DNA from: Leeuwenhoekiella polynyae
GTDB lineage: Bacteria > Bacteroidota > Bacteroidia > Flavobacteriales > Flavobacteriaceae
DNA length: 64,000 nt
Assembly: GCF_004104075.1 (NCBI RefSeq)
Contig: NZ_QOVK01000001.1
Span: 620,001-684,000, forward strand
Direction: 5' to 3'
Below the pieces are notes generated by a model. That model saw nothing but the letters and a program-made list of their open reading frames with translations. It was not told the origin of the DNA and ran no database searches. The stretch's first letter is position 1. Each line of letters opens with the position of its first letter. A program made the translations under genes and the position numbers. This document shows, piece by piece, positions 25,307 to 33,435 of this stretch.

Positions 25307-26737
25307 ATGTTCACGTTTATCGCTTCTATTCTTTTATTAATTCTGGGATATTTTACCTATGGGAAATTTGTCGAAAAAGTATTTGGAGTACGGGACATCG
25401 AGGAAAATACACCATCTCATACCGAAAACGATGGAGTAGATTTTATACCCTTAAAAAAGCAAAAAAATGCCTTTATACAATTGTTGAATATTGCGGGTGT
25501 AGGTCCTATTTTTGGACCCATACTTGGAGCTCTTTATGGACCTGCAGCTTTTTTATGGATTGTATTGGGATGTATTTTTGCGGGTGGGGTACACGATTAC
25601 CTTACCGGAATGATATCGGTACGGAACAAGGGTTTACAACTTCCTGCGCTTGCTGCAAAATATATCGGCAAACCCTTTAGTCACCTGGTAAACCTGTTTG
25701 CATTAATACTGTTGCTACTGGTAGGAACCGTATTTGTAGTGGCACCATCAGAAATGATTAGTGAATTGCTAGGTGGTAGTCAGCAAACCCTGCTGATTAT
25801 TACCGGGGTGATTTTCCTGTATTATACCGTGGCCACGATATTACCTATTGATAAAATTATAGGTCGTATATATCCTTTTTTGGGAGCTATGCTTTTATTT
25901 AGTGCATTAGCTATTGGGATCGGGATATTTTTTAGCAGTAACCCTATACCAGAAATTAATTTTGAAAACCTGCACCCCGATGCTATTCCCTTTTATCCGG
26001 TAATTTTTCTAACCATATCCTGCGGGGCGCTTTCGGGATTTCATGCGACCCAAACCCCTATAATTTCCAGAACCCTTAATAATGAGAAAGACGGGCGTTA
26101 CGTATTTTATGGAATGATGATCGCCGAAGGGATTATTGCTATGGTTTGGGCTGCTGCCGCCATGACGATAACAGATCAGCAGGAAATGGCCCAACTTCTA
26201 GAAGTAGGAGGACCCGGTCTGGTGGTAAACCGTTTGGCAACTATTATATTGGGTTCTGTGGGAGGAACTGTTGCTGTGATTGGTATTATCGTATTGCCTA
26301 TAACTTCTGGAGATACTTCATTTAGAGCAGCGCGAATGATTATCGCTGAATATATTAATCTGCCACAGAAAAAAATTAAAAATAGATTCGTGATTGCCAT
26401 ACCCATTTTTGCAGTTTCTTTTCTCTTACTTACCATTGTAGATTTTGAGATGTTATGGCGTTATTTTTCTTGGGCGAATCAGGTTACTGCGGCAATAGCA
26501 CTCTGGACTGGTACCGCTTATTTGTATCAGAAGGGAAATTATTATTGGATTGCGCTGGTACCGGCAGTTTTTATTACCAGTGTGGTGGGTTCCTATATTT
26601 TTTATGATAGTGACTTAGGATTTGGCCTGGGGTTGACATTGAGTAAATGGATTGGTATTGGCTTTTCGGCTAGTTGTGCACTACTCATTCTTTTTGGGTC
26701 AGGCCTAAAAAAAGCTATGAATTTCAATTCAAAATAG
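25307..26737 (+). CDS. Carbon starvation protein CstA family transporter
   Basis: CstA proteins are many-helix inner-membrane transporters linked to peptide or pyruvate uptake under carbon limitation. The start I prefer is the ATG at 25307 (MFTFIASILLLILGYFTYG), giving 476 residues and the usual N-terminal helix. A TTG at 25250 would add 19 polar residues. The hallmark block NIAGVGPIFGPILGALYGP is intact, as are VHDYLTGMISVR, SGFHATQTPI and ITSGDTSFRAAR. It is flanked by gene-poor DNA on both sides. No CstA-linked small protein (YbdD-like) is seen. Confidence 0.93.
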   Translation: MFTFIASILLLILGYFTYGKFVEKVFGVRDIEENTPSHTENDGVDFIPLKKQKNAFIQLLNIAGVGPIFGPILGALYGPAAFLWIVLGCIFAGGVHDYLTGMISVRNKGLQLPALAAKYIGKPFSHLVNLFALILLLLVGTVFVVAPSEMISELLGGSQQTLLIITGVIFLYYTVATILPIDKIIGRIYPFLGAMLLFSALAIGIGIFFSSNPIPEINFENLHPDAIPFYPVIFLTISCGALSGFHATQTPIISRTLNNEKDGRYVFYGMMIAEGIIAMVWAAAAMTITDQQEMAQLLEVGGPGLVVNRLATIILGSVGGTVAVIGIIVLPITSGDTSFRAARMIIAEYINLPQKKIKNRFVIAIPIFAVSFLLLTIVDFEMLWRYFSWANQVTAAIALWTGTAYLYQKGNYYWIALVPAVFITSVVGSYIFYDSDLGFGLGLTLSKWIGIGFSASCALLILFGSGLKKAMNFNSK

Positions 26738-27052
26738 AAACCGGCTACAGCTTTATAGGAGAATAGGCTTTTATTTTAAGTGGAGATGGCCCTTAGGTGG
26801 AGTATCAAAATCTAGATTTTATGAATATCTACGTATAGCCAATAAGCTATCAAAACAGGAATTTGCTAATACTGAATCTGTATTAGCCTAGGGTGAAAAT
26901 TACGTTAGTGTTCTAGCTACGAAATAAAAAACGTAATACAGGAAACAATTAAGATCTGTAGCTACAGCTTCTAGCTAAGGATAAGTAGGTCTACTAATTT
27001 ATAGTAGAGGCAGCGTTGTTTTTTAGGCAGTCCTTCTTAACTAGTGTAAAAC
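26738..27052. other. Gene-poor stretch between cstA and the tRNA genes
   Basis: No open gene is present in these 315 bases. It has several stops in all frames and a possible decayed coding segment at 26799-26927. The only other structure is scattered short A/T runs. It is next to three tRNA genes, which often attract integrating elements, but no attachment repeat was found by eye. Confidence 0.5.
26799..26927 (+). pseudogene. Possible decayed helix-turn-helix gene fragment
   Basis: One frame reads GGVSKSRFYEYLRIANKLSK then QEFANTESVLA, a TAG at 26889, then GENYVSVLATK and a TAA at 26925. The VSKSRFYEYL...LSKQEFA pattern resembles the start of XRE-type DNA-binding proteins, and the frame runs on sensibly past the stop. 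The segment is too short to exclude chance. Confidence 0.2.
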
Positions 27053-27087
27053 AAAAAACCCTAGAAATCAGTAAGATATCTAAGGTT
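27053..27087 (-). terminator. Terminator after tRNA-Leu
   Basis: On the minus strand AACCTTAGA pairs with TCTAGGGTT (one T-G wobble), followed by a run of T. It starts six bases after the 3' end of tRNA-Leu. Confidence 0.6.
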
Positions 27088-27091
27088 AGAG

Positions 27092-27174
27092 TACCCGGAA
27101 TGGGACTTGAACCCACACGTACGAAGTACACACGGCCCTCAACCGTGCCTGTCTACCAATTTCAGCATCCGGGT
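27092..27174 (-). tRNA. tRNA-Leu (anticodon GAG)
   Basis: The 83-base cloverleaf has acceptor stem ACCCGGA / TCCGGGT, discriminator A, anticodon stem CACGG / CCGTG with loop TTGAGGG (anticodon GAG), and a long variable arm with a GTAC / GTAC stem typical of class II leucine tRNAs. The T-arm contains GGTTCAAGTCC. CCA is not encoded. Confidence 0.95.
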
Positions 27175-27202
27175 TTATTTAATTTAAAAATACATTAAAA
27201 TT

Positions 27203-27226
27203 AAAACCAACTGTTGCTTTGGTTTT
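27203..27226 (-). terminator. Terminator-like hairpin after first tRNA-Lys
   Basis: On the minus strand AAAACCAA pairs with TTGGTTTT around an eight-base loop, followed by AATTTTAAT. It lies between the tRNA-Lys at 27233 and tRNA-Leu. Confidence 0.45.
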
Positions 27227-27232
27227 GATTTG

Positions 27233-27305
27233 TGACTTGGCTGGGGCTCGAACCCAGGACCCTCTCCTTAAAAGGGAGATGCTCTGCCAACTGAGCTACC
27301 AAGTC
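27233..27305 (-). tRNA. tRNA-Lys (anticodon TTT), copy 1
   Basis: The 73-base cloverleaf has acceptor stem GACTTGG / CCAAGTC, discriminator A, anticodon loop CTTTTAA (anticodon TTT), D-arm AGCTCAGTTGGCAGAGC and T-arm GGTTCGAGCCC. CCA is not encoded. It is identical in sequence to the copy at 27376-27448. Confidence 0.97.
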
Positions 27306-27343
27306 GGTAATCTTAGTTCAATTCAAAACAATCTTAAAAAATA

Positions 27344-27367
27344 AAACCAGACGTTGAGATCTGGTTT
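27344..27367 (-). terminator. Terminator-like hairpin after second tRNA-Lys
   Basis: AAACCAGA and TCTGGTTT form an eight-base perfect stem with an eight-base loop. On the minus strand it is followed by TTTTATTTTTT, a good T tract, nine bases after the 3' end of the tRNA at 27376. Confidence 0.6.
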
Positions 27368-27375
27368 GTATTTTG

Positions 27376-27448
27376 TGACTTGGCTGGGGCTCGAACCCAG
27401 GACCCTCTCCTTAAAAGGGAGATGCTCTGCCAACTGAGCTACCAAGTC
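27376..27448 (-). tRNA. tRNA-Lys (anticodon TTT), copy 2
   Basis: The sequence is identical to copy 1: 73 bases, anticodon TTT, no encoded CCA. It is preceded by a good promoter (27467-27498) and followed by a hairpin with a T tract. Confidence 0.97.
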
Positions 27449-27466
27449 TTTCCTTAAATGCGGGTG

Positions 27467-27498
27467 CAAATATACATCCATTTTTTTTATCTACACAA
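27467..27498 (-). promoter_or_regulatory. Promoter of the tRNA cluster
   Basis: On the minus strand TTG (27496-27498) and TATATTTG (27467-27474) are separated by 21 bases, ending 18 bases before tRNA-Lys copy 2. It is one of the best consensus matches in the window. Confidence 0.7.
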
Positions 27499-27569
27499 GA
27501 CTTTTTATGATAAATTTGAATAAAAATAAAGAGGCAGTTATAGGCTTCTGAAAATCAGTAAATTTAATA

Positions 27570-28088
27570 ATGAAAATATATTTAATTGGCTATATGGGAT
27601 CGGGAAAATCTACTTTAGGGAAGATTTTAGCCCGAGAAAAGAATATGAATTTCATCGATTTTGATGAATACCTTGAAGAAAAAGAAGGAAAACGTATAGC
27701 TGACCTATTCAAAGAAAGAGGAGAAATCTACTTTAGAAAGCAAGAAGCTTATTATCTACAAGAGCTTTTAGATGGCTTTGATAATACAATTATAAGTCTT
27801 GGTGGTGGTACACCTTGCTATGGTGATGCTATGCAGCGTATAAAAGCCGCTGAAGGAACTTCAGTATATATAAATGTAAAAGTTGAAGAATTAACTAATC
27901 GTTTGTGGTCACAACGCGATCACAGGCCTGTGTTAAAACATCAGGATACACCAGAGAAGTTAGAAGAGTTTGTACGTAAGCATTTATTTGAGCGCAGTTT
28001 TTACTACAATCAGGCAGCTATAAAAATTAGAGTTGAGGGACACACAATAGCCCAATTGATAAGTGAACTCGACGAAAAACTATTCTAG
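27570..28088 (+). CDS. aroK: Shikimate kinase
   Basis: Shikimate kinase phosphorylates shikimate in the chorismate pathway. The 172-residue product has the normal length. The ATP P-loop is GYMGSGKST (residues 7-15), with Asp30 and Asp32 in FIDFDEY, Arg56 and Glu59 in YFRKQE, the GGGTPC shikimate loop, and LWSQRDHRPVL in the lid. All functional residues are present. The last nine bases overlap the convergent phosphoribosyltransferase gene. Confidence 0.96.
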   Translation: MKIYLIGYMGSGKSTLGKILAREKNMNFIDFDEYLEEKEGKRIADLFKERGEIYFRKQEAYYLQELLDGFDNTIISLGGGTPCYGDAMQRIKAAEGTSVYINVKVEELTNRLWSQRDHRPVLKHQDTPEKLEEFVRKHLFERSFYYNQAAIKIRVEGHTIAQLISELDEKLF

Positions 28089-28583
28089 TACCGCAGAATC
28101 ATTACCCGGCTTAAAGCGCACCTTAACGCGTTCTTGTAAAGAAGTGCTAAGAGAAATTCCTTTAAAATCTGCTTTAACGGGATATTTTTTATGGTTTCTG
28201 TTGACCAGTACTGCAGTTTTGAACTTTTTTAGCGGAACGTCAAGAAAATGTTTAACTCCATAAATGAGTGTGGTTCCCGAATTCAAAACATCATCAATCA
28301 ATACAAGGGATTTATCCTGATAGTCTTTTGATTCTAATGAAGTCTCAACAGTACCTTGTGGGGCCATTTTATTCATAGTCACTTTACAAAGTGTACAGTT
28401 GAGGTCGGATACCTCTTCTAGAATCGCTTTAAGGCGCTCTGCGATCACATAGCCGTTTAGAGTAATACCGGCAAGAATGATTTCCTGCTCGTCTACATTA
28501 CTCTCGTAAATTTGATACGCAATACGGCGTATTTTATTTTGAATATCCTCATGATTGAGTATGGTCTGCACAGCAGTTTTCAT
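28080..28583 (-). CDS. Phosphoribosyltransferase (type I PRTase fold)
   Basis: The 167-residue product has the PRPP-binding loop LVLIDDVLNSGTTLIYG, the flexible region before it, and ILAGITLNGYVIAERLKAIL upstream. The pattern is close to PyrR, which combines uracil phosphoribosyltransferase and pyr attenuation. The context here does not point to pyrimidine genes, so I leave the symbol blank. It overlaps the upstream methyltransferase gene by four bases (ATGA) and ends inside the 3' end of aroK. Confidence 0.85.
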   Translation of the reverse strand: MKTAVQTILNHEDIQNKIRRIAYQIYESNVDEQEIILAGITLNGYVIAERLKAILEEVSDLNCTLCKVTMNKMAPQGTVETSLESKDYQDKSLVLIDDVLNSGTTLIYGVKHFLDVPLKKFKTAVLVNRNHKKYPVKADFKGISLSTSLQERVKVRFKPGNDSAVLE

Positions 28584-29182
28584 CGGGTCGTTGTTGTTAA
28601 TTTTTCAAAGATAAAAAAGAGTTCTTTGCCATCTCGCGGTTTTATAGAATTATAACACCGTTCTAAAGTTTTTATGCCGAAGTATTCAGAAAAAAGTTTT
28701 TGATACTCCATAAAGCTTCCTCCAAACGGAGGACCGTTTTCTGTTAATGGGAAATCAAAAAGCACCCCTGCTAGTTTTCCGTTAGGCTTTAATATATCAG
28801 AACACTTTTTAGCGTAGTCTGTTCTCAGTTCTGGCTGAAGAGCACAGAAAAAGGTTTGTTCAAGAATCAGGTCATAACACCCTGTATGGTCAAAGAAATT
28901 TCCCTCTATGAAATGAGAAGATGAAACTTGAGGTAAAGACTCTTGAAGTTGGTTTAAAGCAGGCCTAGAAAGATCAATCACCGTTACATTTTGAAAACCA
29001 TTTTTAATTAGATACTGAGCCTCGTGACCAAAACCAGCACCCGGAATTAAAATCTTCAGACTTTTATTAGCAAGTTGATCAACATAAGTTTTTAAAGGCG
29101 TTGATATATTACCAATATTCCAACCGGTTTCCTGATTTAGATATCTGTTTTCCCAATATTCCTTATTTAAATCAGTCTTCAA
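28580..29182 (-). CDS. TPMT-type SAM-dependent methyltransferase
   Basis: The 200-residue product belongs to the thiopurine methyltransferase family: YWENRYLNQETGWNIG at the N terminus, motif I ILIPGAGFGHEAQYL, VTVIDLS, and LILEQTFFCALQPELR. In bacteria such enzymes often methylate small sulfur, selenium, tellurium or halide acceptors, so the true substrate is open. It overlaps the S4 gene by 11 bases and the PRTase by four, forming a three-gene operon. Confidence 0.9.
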   Translation of the reverse strand: MKTDLNKEYWENRYLNQETGWNIGNISTPLKTYVDQLANKSLKILIPGAGFGHEAQYLIKNGFQNVTVIDLSRPALNQLQESLPQVSSSHFIEGNFFDHTGCYDLILEQTFFCALQPELRTDYAKKCSDILKPNGKLAGVLFDFPLTENGPPFGGSFMEYQKLFSEYFGIKTLERCYNSIKPRDGKELFFIFEKLTTTTR

Positions 29183-29555
29183 AAAAGTCGTCGTTTTCGT
29201 GAAAATCGTCTAGGTCGCGGCGGTCTTTTTTAGTAGGCCTTCCGGTACCTTTTTTACGGTAATAATCCTTAGAGTATTTTAACAGATCTAATTTTTCAAG
29301 ATTTTCTGCAGGTGTTTTATCTACACAATACAAACCTACCAGTTTAGCGCCAACTCGGCTGGAGGGGTGGGCTAAAACCTCAATAACATAGTTGATCTGG
29401 TTTTTTCTTACCTGTATGGTATCTGAAGGAAAAACTTCTCTTGAGGGTTTTACTGCAACATCATTTATTTTTACCTGTCCTTTTTTACAGGCATTTGTAG
29501 CGATAGAACGGGTTTTAAAGTACCGTATACACCACAAATATTTATCAACACGCAT
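29172..29555 (-). CDS. S4-domain RNA-binding protein (Hsp15-like)
   Basis: The 127-residue product begins with an S4 fold: MRVDKYLWCIRYFKTRSIAT, CKKGQVKINDVAVKPSREV, DTIQVRKN. It ends in a basic/acidic tail (GTGRPTKKDRRDLDDF). This is the Hsp15 (HslR) architecture, which recognises stalled 50S subunits carrying nascent chains in E. coli. It is the first gene of a three-gene minus-strand unit. Confidence 0.9.
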   Translation of the reverse strand: MRVDKYLWCIRYFKTRSIATNACKKGQVKINDVAVKPSREVFPSDTIQVRKNQINYVIEVLAHPSSRVGAKLVGLYCVDKTPAENLEKLDLLKYSKDYYRKKGTGRPTKKDRRDLDDFHENDDFFED

Positions 29556-29631
29556 AATCTATTGCTTTAAAGCTCGTTTTTAACAATACAAAAATAGCGT
29601 AAAATTGTATCTTGCGCGACCTAAAAGCAAT

Positions 29632-30582
29632 ATGATGAATATGGTAAGGAATGTATTAGTGGCTGCTCTGGGCCTTTTAATTATTGTCTCTTGTAAAAAA
29701 GATGATGACGGAGGTCCAACAGTTGAACCTCCTCGTGATTTTGGTGAGGTTGCATTAGAGAGTCAAGAGATTTTTGAAGCTTTTTTAAGTACTCACTTTT
29801 ATAACTATGAGGAGTTTGAAACTGAAGCTCAAGATTTTGATTATAAAATTAGGTTTGATACCATAAGTGGGGCTAATTCAGACAAGACATCTTTAATGGA
29901 GCAAGTTATCGTAAAAACTATAAAGCGAGGCGGTGTTGATCATAAACTTTATGTGCTTGTAGCCAGAGAAGGTGAGGGTGTAAAACCTCATTTTGCAGAT
30001 TCTACCTTAGTCAACTACGAAGGGAATGTGCCTTATAAAAATAAGTTTGATTTTTCAGTGACTCCTGTTTGGGAAGACCTTGCTTCTGCAGCACCTGCTG
30101 CAGAACTGTACACGCAAACTCCTAATTATTTAGATGGTTTTGCTAATGCTTTACCGGAATTTGGCGTAGCTACTGAGGTTGGTATTGGTGCTGATGGTTC
30201 TACCACATATAGTAATGATTATGGGATAGGTGCTATTTTTATTCCAACAGGTTTAGCTTATTACAACTCTAGATCTGGTACTATTGCTCCTTACGAAAAT
30301 CTTATTTTTAAAATAGAACTGATCGCATTTAAAGAGACTGATCACGATAGAGACGGAATACCATCCTACCTAGAAGATATTAATGGTAATAATTATGTGA
30401 ATGATTTGGGAGATGATACAGATGGAGATCGAGTTCCTGATTATTTGGATACCGATGATGACGGTGATGGGACCCCCACCCGGGAAGAAATTAATTTAGA
30501 TGAAGATGGAAACCTAATATTGCCATTTCCTGATAGCGACAATGATGGAGTTCCGGATTATCTGGATCCAGATATTAGCTAG
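29632..30582 (+). CDS. FKBP-like lipoprotein with calcium-type repeats, probably surface exposed
   Basis: The start at ATG 29632 gives 316 residues and a lipobox IVSC (Cys21). After the cysteine comes KKDDDGG, which resembles the acidic export signal that sends Bacteroidota lipoproteins to the cell surface. Residues about 100-235 look like an FKBP prolyl isomerase: GEGVKPHFADSTLVNYEG, YLDGFANALPEF, AIFIPTGLAYYNS, IAPYENLIFKIELI. The C-terminal 75 residues are thrombospondin-3-like DxDxDG repeats (DTDGDRVPDYLDTDDDGDG, DSDNDGVPDYLDPD). A shorter in-frame ATG exists at 29635. Substrate unknown. Confidence 0.85.
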   Translation: MMNMVRNVLVAALGLLIIVSCKKDDDGGPTVEPPRDFGEVALESQEIFEAFLSTHFYNYEEFETEAQDFDYKIRFDTISGANSDKTSLMEQVIVKTIKRGGVDHKLYVLVAREGEGVKPHFADSTLVNYEGNVPYKNKFDFSVTPVWEDLASAAPAAELYTQTPNYLDGFANALPEFGVATEVGIGADGSTTYSNDYGIGAIFIPTGLAYYNSRSGTIAPYENLIFKIELIAFKETDHDRDGIPSYLEDINGNNYVNDLGDDTDGDRVPDYLDTDDDGDGTPTREEINLDEDGNLILPFPDSDNDGVPDYLDPDIS

Positions 30583-30602
30583 ATTCAAAATAAATACATA
30601 AT

Positions 30603-30639
30603 AAAAATCCCGCTATTCAAATTGAATAGCGGGATTTTT
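30603..30639. terminator. Bidirectional terminator
   Basis: This is a perfect 18-base inverted repeat around a single central base: AAAAATCCCGCTATTCAA on the left and its complement on the right. The A-run and T-run at the ends let it terminate both the FKBP lipoprotein gene (plus) and the barrel gene (minus). Confidence 0.85.
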
Positions 30640-30658
30640 ATTATGTATTAAAGAGGCT

Positions 30659-31243
30659 CTATAGGTTTAGTGAAAAACTTAAGATCAATTGATCTGGTCT
30701 TGTGTCTATGCGGTCACCGCTTGTAATGATACCGTTGTTGTCTAAGAACTCAGCCTCGTTATCTCCAAAGCCACGTTCATAGCGTAAATCGATACCTATT
30801 TTACCTAATGCTAAACCAGCACCGATATTTAAACCTACCGTAAAATCATTTTTTACATCCCCTAAAGTGATACCGTCATATTCAGTATCTAAAATGTATT
30901 GAAATGCAGGACCTGCAAAAACATTAAGTGGACCTATTACTTCTAAACCTACTAGTAGTGGCATGTCTAGCTTTTGCATACTAAAATTATCATCCTCGTA
31001 AGTAGAGTTTAATTTTGTATAAACAAGTTCTGGTCGGAAATAGAGTTTTTCACCGGTACGACCAAAAACTCCAACGTGGTAACCAATATCACTACTGGGA
31101 TCTTGGTAAGCGTTTTCTGCAGAGTCTGAAATATCTCCAGTTCCTCCGTAGTTAAGACCGGCTTTTATACCAAAGCCCGGGTCTGATTGTGCGTGCGCAT
31201 AAGACACGACTAAAAATAAAATTCCTAAAAATACTTTTTTCAT
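30659..31243 (-). CDS. Outer-membrane beta-barrel (porin family) protein
   Basis: The 194-residue product has a signal peptide (MKKVFLGILFLVVSYAHAQ) and an opening strand FGIKAGLNYGGTG. Further strands are LYFRPELVYTKL, LNVFAGPAFQYIL and IGIDLRYERGFGD, and the terminal strand is LILSFSLNL. It resembles PorT-like and OmpW-size Bacteroidota barrels of unknown role. It is similar in type to the protein at 24178-24804 but not a close copy. Single-gene unit with a shared terminator. Confidence 0.82.
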   Translation of the reverse strand: MKKVFLGILFLVVSYAHAQSDPGFGIKAGLNYGGTGDISDSAENAYQDPSSDIGYHVGVFGRTGEKLYFRPELVYTKLNSTYEDDNFSMQKLDMPLLVGLEVIGPLNVFAGPAFQYILDTEYDGITLGDVKNDFTVGLNIGAGLALGKIGIDLRYERGFGDNEAEFLDNNGIITSGDRIDTRPDQLILSFSLNL

Positions 31244-31355
31244 ATCAAGTTAAGTTGTGCTCAAATTGAGCAGTTATAATTAAAAATGCCCAGCTAAAGA
31301 CTGCTTAATTTTGGTTGATAAAAGCAAGCATTTTTAGGAATATATCTAAAAGTGC

Positions 31356-32309
31356 TTACTTCTTAGCTAGCACTTTATTAACGGCCTTTACTATAGATTT
31401 AGTATTTAGACCGTATTTTTCCATTAATTGAGCGGGTGTACCACTTTCACCAAAAGTGTCATTGGTAGCAACAAACTCTTGGTAAACAGGATCATTTTTA
31501 GCTAAAAGACCAGAAACACTCTCACCTAGCCCACCTAAATAATTGTGCTCCTCACAAGTCACAACGCAACGTGTTTTCTTGATAGAATTGAGAATTGCCT
31601 CGTCATCAAGTGGCTTGATGGTGTGTATATTAATTACTTCGGCGCTGATGCCTTTTTCTTCTAATTCTTCAGCAGCTTCTAACGCATGCCATACTAAGTG
31701 ACCGGTAGCAAGAATAGTTACATCAGAACCTTCAACAAGGTGTAATGCTTTTCCTATCTCAAATTTCCCGTCAGCTTCGGTAAAATTAGGAACGCTAGGT
31801 CTGCCAAAACGCAGGTAAACAGGTCCTTCATGATCTGCGATAGCTTTTGTAGCAGCTTTTGTCTGATTGAAGTCACAAGGATTGATCACTGTCATTCCCG
31901 GTAACATTTTCATCAAACCTAGATCTTCTAAGATCTGGTGCGTTGCACCATCTTCTCCTAATGTTAAACCTGCGTGAGATGCACAGATCTTTACATTTTT
32001 GTTTGAATAAGCAACACTCTGACGTATTTGATCGTAAACACGACCAGTAGCAAAGTTTGCAAAAGAAGTAGCGTAGGGTACTTTGCCTCCTATAGTCATA
32101 CCAGCAGCCATACCTATCATATTAGCTTCTGCAATACCGGTTTGAAAAAAGCGCTCCGGGTGATTTTTTGCAAAATCGTTCAGTTTTAAAGAACCGGTAA
32201 GGTCGGCACATAAGGCAACTACATTTTCATGAGTTTCTCCCAGTTCGTCCATACCTGCTCCAAAACCAGAACGTGTATCTATATTTCCTGAATTTGTGAA
32301 TTTTTTCAT
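31356..32309 (-). CDS. Transketolase, C-terminal subunit
   Basis: The 317-residue product corresponds to the second half of transketolase: pyrimidine-binding domain (RFFQTGIAEANMIGMAAGM, YATSFANFATGRVYDQIR) and the C-terminal domain (VTILATGHLVWHALEAAEEL, VVTCEEHNYLGGLGESVS). The thiamine-activating glutamate is expected in the TGIAEAN segment. The gene for the N-terminal half is upstream with an 83-base gap. Both subunits together make a full enzyme for the non-oxidative pentose phosphate pathway. Confidence 0.94.
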   Translation of the reverse strand: MKKFTNSGNIDTRSGFGAGMDELGETHENVVALCADLTGSLKLNDFAKNHPERFFQTGIAEANMIGMAAGMTIGGKVPYATSFANFATGRVYDQIRQSVAYSNKNVKICASHAGLTLGEDGATHQILEDLGLMKMLPGMTVINPCDFNQTKAATKAIADHEGPVYLRFGRPSVPNFTEADGKFEIGKALHLVEGSDVTILATGHLVWHALEAAEELEEKGISAEVINIHTIKPLDDEAILNSIKKTRCVVTCEEHNYLGGLGESVSGLLAKNDPVYQEFVATNDTFGESGTPAQLMEKYGLNTKSIVKAVNKVLAKK

Positions 32310-32392
32310 ATTTCTGACCCCATTTTAATCTAAAGACTAAAACAAATAGGGGTGGTTTTTAAATTAATAGATTGTTTTAAAGATACGCCCAA

Positions 32393-33238
32393 TTAATAGT
32401 CGCCTAAAGTCTCTGGATTTTGAGCTAGAGCTTTTTCTAATTGCTCATCATTAGGAGCTTTACCGTGCCAAGCGTGACCGTCCATCATAAAGTCTACACC
32501 GTGTCCCATAATGGTATGTAACAAGATGCAAACCGGCTTACCTTTTCCGGTACGGGATTTAGCTTCATTTAGACCAGCTACAATCGCTTCAATGTCATTA
32601 CCTTTTTCGATATCTAAAACATCCCAGCCAAAAGCTTCAAACTTAGCGCGTACGCTACCCATATTAAGAACGTCGTCTGTACTACCATCAATCTGTTGAC
32701 CATTAAGGTCTATTGTAGAAATTAGGTTATCAATCTTATTACCGGCAGCATAAAGAATAGCTTCCCAGTTTTGACCTTCTTGTAATTCACCATCTCCGTG
32801 GAGAGAATATACAAGGTTATCATCACCATTTAATGTTTTTGCTTGAGCAGCACCAAGTGCAACACTCATTCCCTGACCTAAAGATCCCGAAGCAATACGA
32901 ATACCTGGTAGGCCTTCGTGAGTAGTAGGGTGGCCTTGAAGGCGAGAATCTATTTTTCTAAATGTTTTTAATTCTTCAACAGGAAAATAGCCAGAACGAG
33001 CCAAAACGCTGTAAAAAACTGGAGAAATGTGACCGTTAGACAAGAAGAATAAATCTTCGTCTTTTCCGTCCATATCAAAACCTTCTTTACGTTTCATTAC
33101 TTCTTGGTATAAGGCTACAAAGAATTCAGCACACCCTAAAGAACCTCCTGGGTGGCCAGAACTTACTCCGTGCACTTGCCTTACGATGTCTCTTCTTACC
33201 TGAGAGACAAAATCTTCTAATTGTTTTGTGTTTGGCAT
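32393..33238 (-). CDS. Transketolase, N-terminal subunit
   Basis: The 281-residue product is the thiamine diphosphate-binding half: RQVHGVSSGHPGGSLGCAEF, SNGHISPVFYS, LGQGMSVALGAA, HGDGELQEGQNWEAI (the GDG...N motif for Mg-ThDP) and LLHTIMGHGVDFM. Separation of transketolase into two genes is a common arrangement in many bacteria and archaea, not a broken gene, since both parts end cleanly at domain borders. It is transcribed divergently from tgt. Confidence 0.95.
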   Translation of the reverse strand: MPNTKQLEDFVSQVRRDIVRQVHGVSSGHPGGSLGCAEFFVALYQEVMKRKEGFDMDGKDEDLFFLSNGHISPVFYSVLARSGYFPVEELKTFRKIDSRLQGHPTTHEGLPGIRIASGSLGQGMSVALGAAQAKTLNGDDNLVYSLHGDGELQEGQNWEAILYAAGNKIDNLISTIDLNGQQIDGSTDDVLNMGSVRAKFEAFGWDVLDIEKGNDIEAIVAGLNEAKSRTGKGKPVCILLHTIMGHGVDFMMDGHAWHGKAPNDEQLEKALAQNPETLGDY

Positions 33239-33410
33239 TTTGATTAAGTTAAAATTTGAAATTCAAAAATACCCATTTTAGGCAGGTATTACAATCAATA
33301 ACCCATATATTACTAAGGTTTTAAGGAAATTTAAGAAGTTTTGAGTTTTAAGTGTAAAAAATGCATTTATTATGATCGTTTTGTGCCAGACACTATCTCT
33401 TAAATAGTTT

Positions 33411-33418
33411 TATCTTTG
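33411..33418 (+). promoter_or_regulatory. Candidate -7 box for tgt
   Basis: TATCTTTG is an exact -7 match 17 bases before the tgt ATG. A TTTG at 33380-33383 is 27 bases upstream, rather far for a -33 element. Confidence 0.5.
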
Positions 33419-33435
33419 CCGCTCTAAATTATACT

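Noticed and set aside
24805-27092. Integrated mobile element at the tRNA genes
   Set aside because: No integrase, transposase, direct repeat of a tRNA end or terminal inverted repeat could be found by eye.
27016-27198. Open frame of 60 codons on the plus strand
   Set aside because: It is antisense to tRNA-Leu, and its GMGLEPTRT stretch is the well-known false translation of a reversed tRNA. Not a gene.
31356-33238. Broken transketolase
   Set aside because: Both parts end at domain borders, each with its own start and stop. This is the common two-subunit arrangement, not a frameshift.
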